Source: Victivallaceae bacterium
Lineage (GTDB): Bacteria > Verrucomicrobiota > Lentisphaeria > Victivallales > Victivallaceae
DNA: 11,183 bases
Direction of reading: 5' to 3'
Assembly (NCBI GenBank): GCA_028717165.1
Contig: JAQUOK010000050.1
Span: 1-11,183 of the forward strand
The notes under the pieces were generated by a model. That model made no database searches. It saw only the letters and a list, made by a program, of their open reading frames with translations, and was not told where the DNA came from. The translations under genes and the position numbers were made by a program. This document shows positions 7,277-11,183 of this stretch, piece after piece. Each line of letters begins with the position of its first letter. Position 1 is the first letter of the stretch.

Positions 7277-9790
7277 TTAAACTTGCTTTAAATATTTGCC
7301 TGCCGTGCGCTTTAACGCACTGATCTGGCGGGGGGTGAGAACGCGTCCGTTTTCGACTTGTGAGCGGAGAGATTCGGTAAATTCGCGGTCATCAAATACT
7401 CTTTTGCCTTTTTTTACCGGTTTTGCCCATTCTGTAATTTTTCCCAATTCGGATAGAATTTTCTTTACTTCCGGATCCGGTTCTGCCGTTTTGCCGTTTT
7501 CCGGCCGGCTTTCAAGGCTTTCCGGAGTGATGCCGAGCAAAGCGCAGAGTCCGGGAAGATCAGTTATCCGTTCCTGGTACTTTGCCGCGAAACGGCCAAG
7601 CAGCGCCAACTGTTTTTCCGAGAGTGCTCTGCCCTGATCAACCTGAGAGGAAAACGAAGCGATCAGTTTTTTGTCGTCATAGACCCGGTTTCCCCGTTTT
7701 ACGGGTTCTTCCCATTTTACCTGGGCAAAAGCGGCAAGAATGGTTTTATATTTCCCGGTTTCCTCCCCGGAAGGCGCCAGTGACTGCTTTTGGGCTATTT
7801 CATTTTGTCTGGCGGAGGCGGCTTCCCATTCACTGCCGAAACCGTATTTCTCCGCGGTTGCGGCGAATTCCGGCAGTTGCGCGGCATATTTGGCGCCAAG
7901 GCGCAGCAGGACATCCCATTGCTTGGCGGTGAGCATTTGATCTTCGGAGTATTTTTCCTTGACGGAATTGAAAAATCTTTGGTCATTATAAGTGCGGCGT
8001 CCGACTTTTGCCGGTTTCTCCCAGTCTTTTATCGTATCGAGCTGTTTTAACACCGCTTCGATCTTTTCGTGTTCCGGAGCGCCGGAGTATTTTGCCTTCC
8101 TGAGCCATTTCGCGAAATAACCGTAAAACTTTTCGAGCATCTCAGTCCAGACCAGTTTGCCGGATTCTATTTCGTCAAGCCGGGTTTCCATGCGGGAAGT
8201 GAAATCGACTTCGAACAGGCTCGGAAGAACGCTGATGAGGAAATCATTAACCTGGAACCCCAAACTGCTGGGGAGCAGCTTGCCTTTTTCCTTTTCAACA
8301 TAATTGCGGGTCTGGATGGTCCGCAGGATAGTTGCGTAGGTTGACGGCCGCCCGATGCCGCATTCTTCAAGTTTTTTGATCAGCGACGCTTCGGTATAAC
8401 GGGCAGGGGGCTCGGTAAATTTCTGTTCCTTTACCGCGTCGAGCAGTTTACAGGTTTGCCGTTCGCGGAGCTCGCCGAGGATTTTTGAATTATTTTCTTC
8501 TTCGCTGCTGACGTTTCCGTAAAGACACATGAAACCGGGAAATACGGTAACCACGGCATTGGCCCGGAAAGTATATTCATTGCCGTCGGCACCTTTTGTG
8601 GCGACGTCTACGGCGGTCTGGCGCTGGAGCGCCTGGGACATCTGACTGGCGACGAAACGCTTCCAGATAAGGGTATAAAGTTTTAATTGGCGGTCGTCCA
8701 GGTATTGTTTCATACGTTCAGGGGTATTGTTTACATCTGTCGGGCGGATTGCCTCGTGGGCTTCCTGGGCGCCGCTTTTGCTTTTGAAATAATTCGGCTT
8801 TGCCGGGACGTAGTCATTGCCGTAAGCGGCGGCGATGAAAGCCCGGCATGCGGTTCTGGCTTCCTGGGCGATATTGACCGAGTCGGTACGCATGTAAGTA
8901 ATAAGACCGACAGTGCCCGAACCGATGTCCACGCCCTCATACAACTGCTGCGCCAGGCGCATGGTGTTGCTGGCGGAAAAATGAAGCAGGGTGTTGCCGG
9001 CCTGCTGCAAAGTACTGGTGGTAAACGGCGGCTGGGCGTTGCGGTAGCGGTCTTTGGTTTCTATTTTGTCAATTATGAAGCCGCTGCCGTTCCGTACCGC
9101 TTCAAGCAGCGCCGAAGCGTCCTTTTCATTGCCGACGGTAAATTTGTCGGCGTTGATCTTGAAGAGTCTGGCGATGAACTCCTGACCGTCCGCTTCGAGT
9201 TTAAGCGAGAAAGTCCAGTATTCTTCCGGCTGAAAGGAACTGATTTCGCGTTCGCGTTCGACTATCAGGCGCAGGGCGACGGTCTGGACGCGTCCGGCGC
9301 TGGTGCCGCGGGTGATCTGCGACCATAAAAGCGGACTGACCATATAGCCGACGATGCGGTCGAGAACCCGGCGGGCCTGCTGGGCGTCAACCAGATTCAT
9401 ATCGATCACGGTTGAATGTTCAAACGCTGTGGAAATAGCGCTTTTGGTTATTTCGTGAAAGGTTACCCGTTTGAATTCACCTTTATACTGCCGTTTCAGG
9501 AGTTCCTGCAAGTGCCAGGCGATAGCTTCGCCTTCGCGGTCCGGGTCGGGCGCCAGAAAAACGGCTTTGGCGTTTTTTGCCGCCTTCTGCAAGTCCCTGA
9601 TTATTTTTTTGCTTTTTTCGCTTTCGACATATATGGGGGTGAAATTGTGTTCCAGGTCGACGCCCAGTGAATGATCGGGTAAATCCCGGACATGTCCCAC
9701 TGAAGCCATAATGCGGTAGTTATTTCCCAGCATTTTCCCGATAGTCCGGGCTTTGGTCGGGGATTCCACTATCACCAGATTGTCAGCCAT
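7277..9790 (-). CDS. topA: DNA topoisomerase I (type IA) with a repeat-containing tail
   Basis: This enzyme relaxes negatively supercoiled DNA by cutting and rejoining one strand through a 5'-phosphotyrosine. With M1 at 9790 it is 837 residues. The Toprim domain has E9 (VIVESPTKA) and D82-P-D84-R-E86 (PDPDREGEA), then SAGRVQTVALRL (about 164-175). The catalytic site is GLITYMRTDS with Tyr299, followed by AHEAIRPTD and GIGRPSTYATI. Catalytic residues look complete, and the core ends near residue 565. Residues 570-837 carry no Cys4 zinc ribbons (only one Cys, C749); instead there are three copies of a roughly 55-residue repeat (see separate entry). An in-frame ATG at 9826 would add 12 residues (MFFYLNQQTGIY). 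The 9790 start is preferred because the family begins at MADNLVIVES and a weak GGA lies about 7 bases upstream. Housekeeping gene, lying between the nucleotidyltransferase-HEPN gene and the kinase on the same strand. Confidence 0.95.
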   Translation of the reverse strand: MADNLVIVESPTKARTIGKMLGNNYRIMASVGHVRDLPDHSLGVDLEHNFTPIYVESEKSKKIIRDLQKAAKNAKAVFLAPDPDREGEAIAWHLQELLKRQYKGEFKRVTFHEITKSAISTAFEHSTVIDMNLVDAQQARRVLDRIVGYMVSPLLWSQITRGTSAGRVQTVALRLIVEREREISSFQPEEYWTFSLKLEADGQEFIARLFKINADKFTVGNEKDASALLEAVRNGSGFIIDKIETKDRYRNAQPPFTTSTLQQAGNTLLHFSASNTMRLAQQLYEGVDIGSGTVGLITYMRTDSVNIAQEARTACRAFIAAAYGNDYVPAKPNYFKSKSGAQEAHEAIRPTDVNNTPERMKQYLDDRQLKLYTLIWKRFVASQMSQALQRQTAVDVATKGADGNEYTFRANAVVTVFPGFMCLYGNVSSEEENNSKILGELRERQTCKLLDAVKEQKFTEPPARYTEASLIKKLEECGIGRPSTYATILRTIQTRNYVEKEKGKLLPSSLGFQVNDFLISVLPSLFEVDFTSRMETRLDEIESGKLVWTEMLEKFYGYFAKWLRKAKYSGAPEHEKIEAVLKQLDTIKDWEKPAKVGRRTYNDQRFFNSVKEKYSEDQMLTAKQWDVLLRLGAKYAAQLPEFAATAEKYGFGSEWEAASARQNEIAQKQSLAPSGEETGKYKTILAAFAQVKWEEPVKRGNRVYDDKKLIASFSSQVDQGRALSEKQLALLGRFAAKYQERITDLPGLCALLGITPESLESRPENGKTAEPDPEVKKILSELGKITEWAKPVKKGKRVFDDREFTESLRSQVENGRVLTPRQISALKRTAGKYLKQV
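7289..8044 (-). repeat. Three protein-level repeats in the TopA C-terminal tail
   Basis: Three related units lie at residues about 583-636 (8044-7883), 684-738 (7741-7577) and 780-834 (7453-7289). Each reads L..(I/F)..W..P.K.G.R.(Y/F).D, then a segment ending in a basic or Gln turn, then L(T/S)..(Q).....L.R...KY. Key positions are W590, W693 and W788, and the motifs GRRTYND, GNRVYDD and GKRVFDD. The last unit ends three residues before the stop. The linkers between units differ. The units have diverged at DNA level, so this is an old domain array rather than a recent duplication. A DNA-binding role in place of the usual zinc ribbons is an inference. Confidence 0.85.
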
Positions 9791-10016
9791 ATATATTCCA
9801 GTTTGTTGGTTCAGATAAAAAAACACAGAACCTTATAACTATCCAAAAATAAACAAGTTTCAAGTCGGAAAATGTTTTTTTTGCGAAAATAGTTGGCTTT
9901 TCAGCAGAAAAAATAAAAATATAACGAAACCGACGTTCGGGACGCGGCCGATCGTCAGCATCGTTGTCTGAATAGGCAAGCAAAAACGCGGCAAACGTGT
10001 TAATTGTTGAGGAAAT
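9791..10016. other. Upstream region of topA, no gene supported
   Basis: This AT-rich stretch between the repeat element and the topA start should contain the topA promoter and leader. TTGAAA followed by TATAAG on the minus strand has 20-base spacing, too long to call. A TATATT near 9923 has no fitting -35 box. The minus-strand open frame across 9783-10052 is a translation through the repeat and topA leader and is not credible as a gene. Confidence 0.5.
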
Positions 10017-10153
10017 CGTGTTTGTAGTCCCGCCTTCAGGCGGAACAGCCAAATTTAAAGTTAGAGGGGAAATTCCGTTTAAAAGCGGTGTAACATTTTG
10101 CGTTTCACTTCCCGCGTTTATTTCTTCCGCTTAAAAGCGGGACTACAAACACG
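10017..10153. repeat. REP/MITE-like palindromic element with terminal inverted repeats
   Basis: The 27-base ends at 10017-10043 and 10127-10153 are inverted copies matching at 24 of 27 positions, with the outer 17 bases (CGTGTTTGTAGTCCCGC) identical. Each end also holds its own hairpin: CCGCC-TTCA-GGCGG (10030-10043) and CCGCT-TAAA-AGCGG (10127-10140). A third similar hairpin, TTCCGTTTAAAAGCGG, lies inside at 10073-10088 and differs from 10125-10140 at one base. Translations of such repeats give the 'PPEGGTTN' and 'RLKAGLQT' peptides often seen in misannotated short ORFs, which supports a dispersed family (from memory, not checked). No transposase is encoded and no clear target-site duplication is visible. 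The right end overlaps the 3' end of the nucleotidyltransferase-HEPN gene. Confidence 0.85.
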
Positions 10154-11015
10154 TCTCAAAACTTTTGATTTTCTCAGTGCAGAGTTTTTCGGTTATTTTA
10201 AGGAGCAATTTTACCCGCCCGGCAAAATATTCCAGATCTTTTTTCGAGATTTTGAAATCCTTGTCGTAACGGGCGCCGATGTAGGCGTATTCGAACAGAT
10301 CAAAGCGCTCTTTGTCGGCTTCGGTTTCGCAGGGAAAAATAACCTCCAGATCGGGAAGGACTTCGCGGATCCGGTGGTCCGCGGCGCCCAGTAAATGACC
10401 TTGGGGAACGTAATTGGTAAAAACCAGCTCAATAGCTTTATAAGCGGATTCAGCCGCTTGGTGAAGCAGAAAAGCCGCTTTTTTATATCTTTTAGTTTCA
10501 AAAAATTTGTTAAAACCAAACATAAAATCATTTGCGCTTTCAGACCAATTTTCAAAATGTTCTTTGGCGATTTCGATTTGTTGTTCGGGGGTGAGTTCTT
10601 TTCCGACGCGCAGTTTGTATCTGCCGGAATCATAGAGCAGACAGCCTTCTTTGACAATGTCGCTGTAAAAGAAATGCCTTTCCTTGAGCCGTTTTTTAAC
10701 GAACTTGACGTCATGCACGATAATCCGGAACGGCATAAGCGTGCTGAGCCCGTTGCAGTGTTCGGATATGCTGCGCCAGAGGCTGTGATGAATAGCGGTG
10801 GCGTTAAGGCGGGAGACTACCAGAATGTCATAATCGGAAACATCACCGGACTTGCGGTCGGGGGCTAAGTCTTCTTCGTCTTTGTAATTGCCGCGCGCAT
10901 GGGAACCGAAAAGAATGATCATTTCCACGTCGTCGCACATTTCGCGAATGACGGAAACGGCTCTTTTAAGTTCATCCCGCTTATGTTTCGGCAGATGTAA
11001 TAGTGATTTCTTCAT
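10143..11015 (-). CDS. Nucleotidyltransferase-HEPN fusion protein
   Basis: This 290-residue protein joins two domains. The N-terminal polymerase-beta-type nucleotidyltransferase (about 15-130) has LFGSHARG (G37, S38) and, after an inserted loop, SDYDILVV with metal-binding D61 and D63. The C-terminal HEPN domain (about 145-285) has RYKKAAFLLHQAAESAYKA (176-194), GHLLG, and AYIGARYDKDFKISKKDLEY. The loop and both HEPN blocks match the recurring NTase-HEPN fusion family found in many anaerobes, whose substrate is not established. A canonical R-x4-6-H RNase motif is not evident, so ribonuclease activity should not be assumed. Nucleotidyl transfer to a protein or small molecule is the family-based expectation. 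The family normally ends near 'EKIESF', matching EKIKSF (281-286). The last residues T288-C289-L290 and the TAG stop come from the adjacent repeat's inverted end. The RBS is weak. A promoter candidate lies about 100 bases upstream. Confidence 0.9.
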   Translation of the reverse strand: MKKSLLHLPKHKRDELKRAVSVIREMCDDVEMIILFGSHARGNYKDEEDLAPDRKSGDVSDYDILVVSRLNATAIHHSLWRSISEHCNGLSTLMPFRIIVHDVKFVKKRLKERHFFYSDIVKEGCLLYDSGRYKLRVGKELTPEQQIEIAKEHFENWSESANDFMFGFNKFFETKRYKKAAFLLHQAAESAYKAIELVFTNYVPQGHLLGAADHRIREVLPDLEVIFPCETEADKERFDLFEYAYIGARYDKDFKISKKDLEYFAGRVKLLLKITEKLCTEKIKSFETCL

Positions 11016-11118
11016 AATTCAATTTCACAGGAATTTGTTATTTTGACAGAATCATTTTTTATTTTTAATTTGTATTTTTCCCTTAAAACTAAAAGTCCCG
11101 GTAAAGCCGGTTAAGTTC

Positions 11119-11146
11119 AATATAATATATGGCTGTTTAATTTCAA
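11119..11146 (-). promoter_or_regulatory. Candidate sigma-70 promoter for the nucleotidyltransferase-HEPN gene
   Basis: On the minus strand TTGAAA (11146-11141, five of six matches to TTGACA) is followed after 16 bases by TATATT (11124-11119, five of six matches to TATAAT). Transcription starting near 11112 would give a leader of about 97 bases, which includes a short CCGG-CTTTA-CCGG hairpin at about 11098-11110. The remaining bases to the window edge show nothing recognisable. Confidence 0.5.
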
Positions 11147-11183
11147 GGCGCTAAAATCACGATTGCGTATCTCGGTGTTCCAG

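Noticed and set aside
8687..9328. Plus-strand open frame of 213 codons within topA
   Set aside because: Antisense shadow of the catalytic core of topA, with no RBS and no recognisable domain.
9507..9524. TGGCAC next to TTGCA on the minus strand, resembling a sigma-54 promoter
   Set aside because: The two elements are adjacent without the required five-base spacer and lie inside the topA coding region.
9783..10052. Minus-strand frame beginning MAVPPEGGTTNT
   Set aside because: The PPEGGTTN peptide is what a REP-type repeat gives when translated; the remainder is the topA leader.
10143..11015. A two-gene MNT/HEPN toxin-antitoxin module
   Set aside because: Both domains are in one uninterrupted reading frame and no second partner gene lies next to it in the window.

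Overview
The window is bacterial chromosomal DNA with moderate GC. It shows a Gram-negative style of life: a sigma-54 two-component system, a large secreted protein with tandem LamG-like domains, a TopA without zinc ribbons, and a REP/MITE-like palindromic repeat. The mixture would suit the Lentisphaerae/PVC group or another environmental or gut anaerobe. That placement is a guess, because no rRNA or other phylogenetic marker could be compared.

Layout. At the left edge, on the minus strand and running off the window, is the inside of what looks like a DDE transposase, probably a 5'-truncated remnant. Next to it on the plus strand is one large gene (357-2930) for an exported protein: a signal sequence, two LamG/concanavalin-like domains, then a roughly 400-residue C-terminal domain that may be an unrecognised TIM-barrel glycosidase. 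The two LamG copies share a 283-bp tract that differs at one base, while their other halves have diverged strongly. This left block is visibly more AT-rich than the rest and may have been acquired.

After a 349-bp convergent gap the genes to the right all lie on the minus strand. In transcription order they are a nucleotidyltransferase-HEPN fusion (11015-10143), a REP/MITE-like element (10153-10017), topA (9790-7277), a soluble four-PAS histidine kinase (7183-4742) and an NtrC-type sigma-54 response regulator (4740-3280). Kinase and regulator are separated by one base, and the regulator's ribosome binding site lies inside the kinase's last codons, so they form a coupled pair. A promoter-like TTGACA box in the 93-bp topA-kinase gap suggests that the pair can be transcribed independently of topA.

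The points of most interest are: the topA tail, which has three copies of a roughly 55-residue repeat in place of zinc ribbons; the repeat element whose terminal inverted repeat supplies the last codons and stop of the nucleotidyltransferase-HEPN gene; the near-identical tract inside the LamG gene; and the uncharacterised C-terminal domain of that protein. I see no CRISPR array, tRNA, rRNA or recognisable multi-gene defence system.
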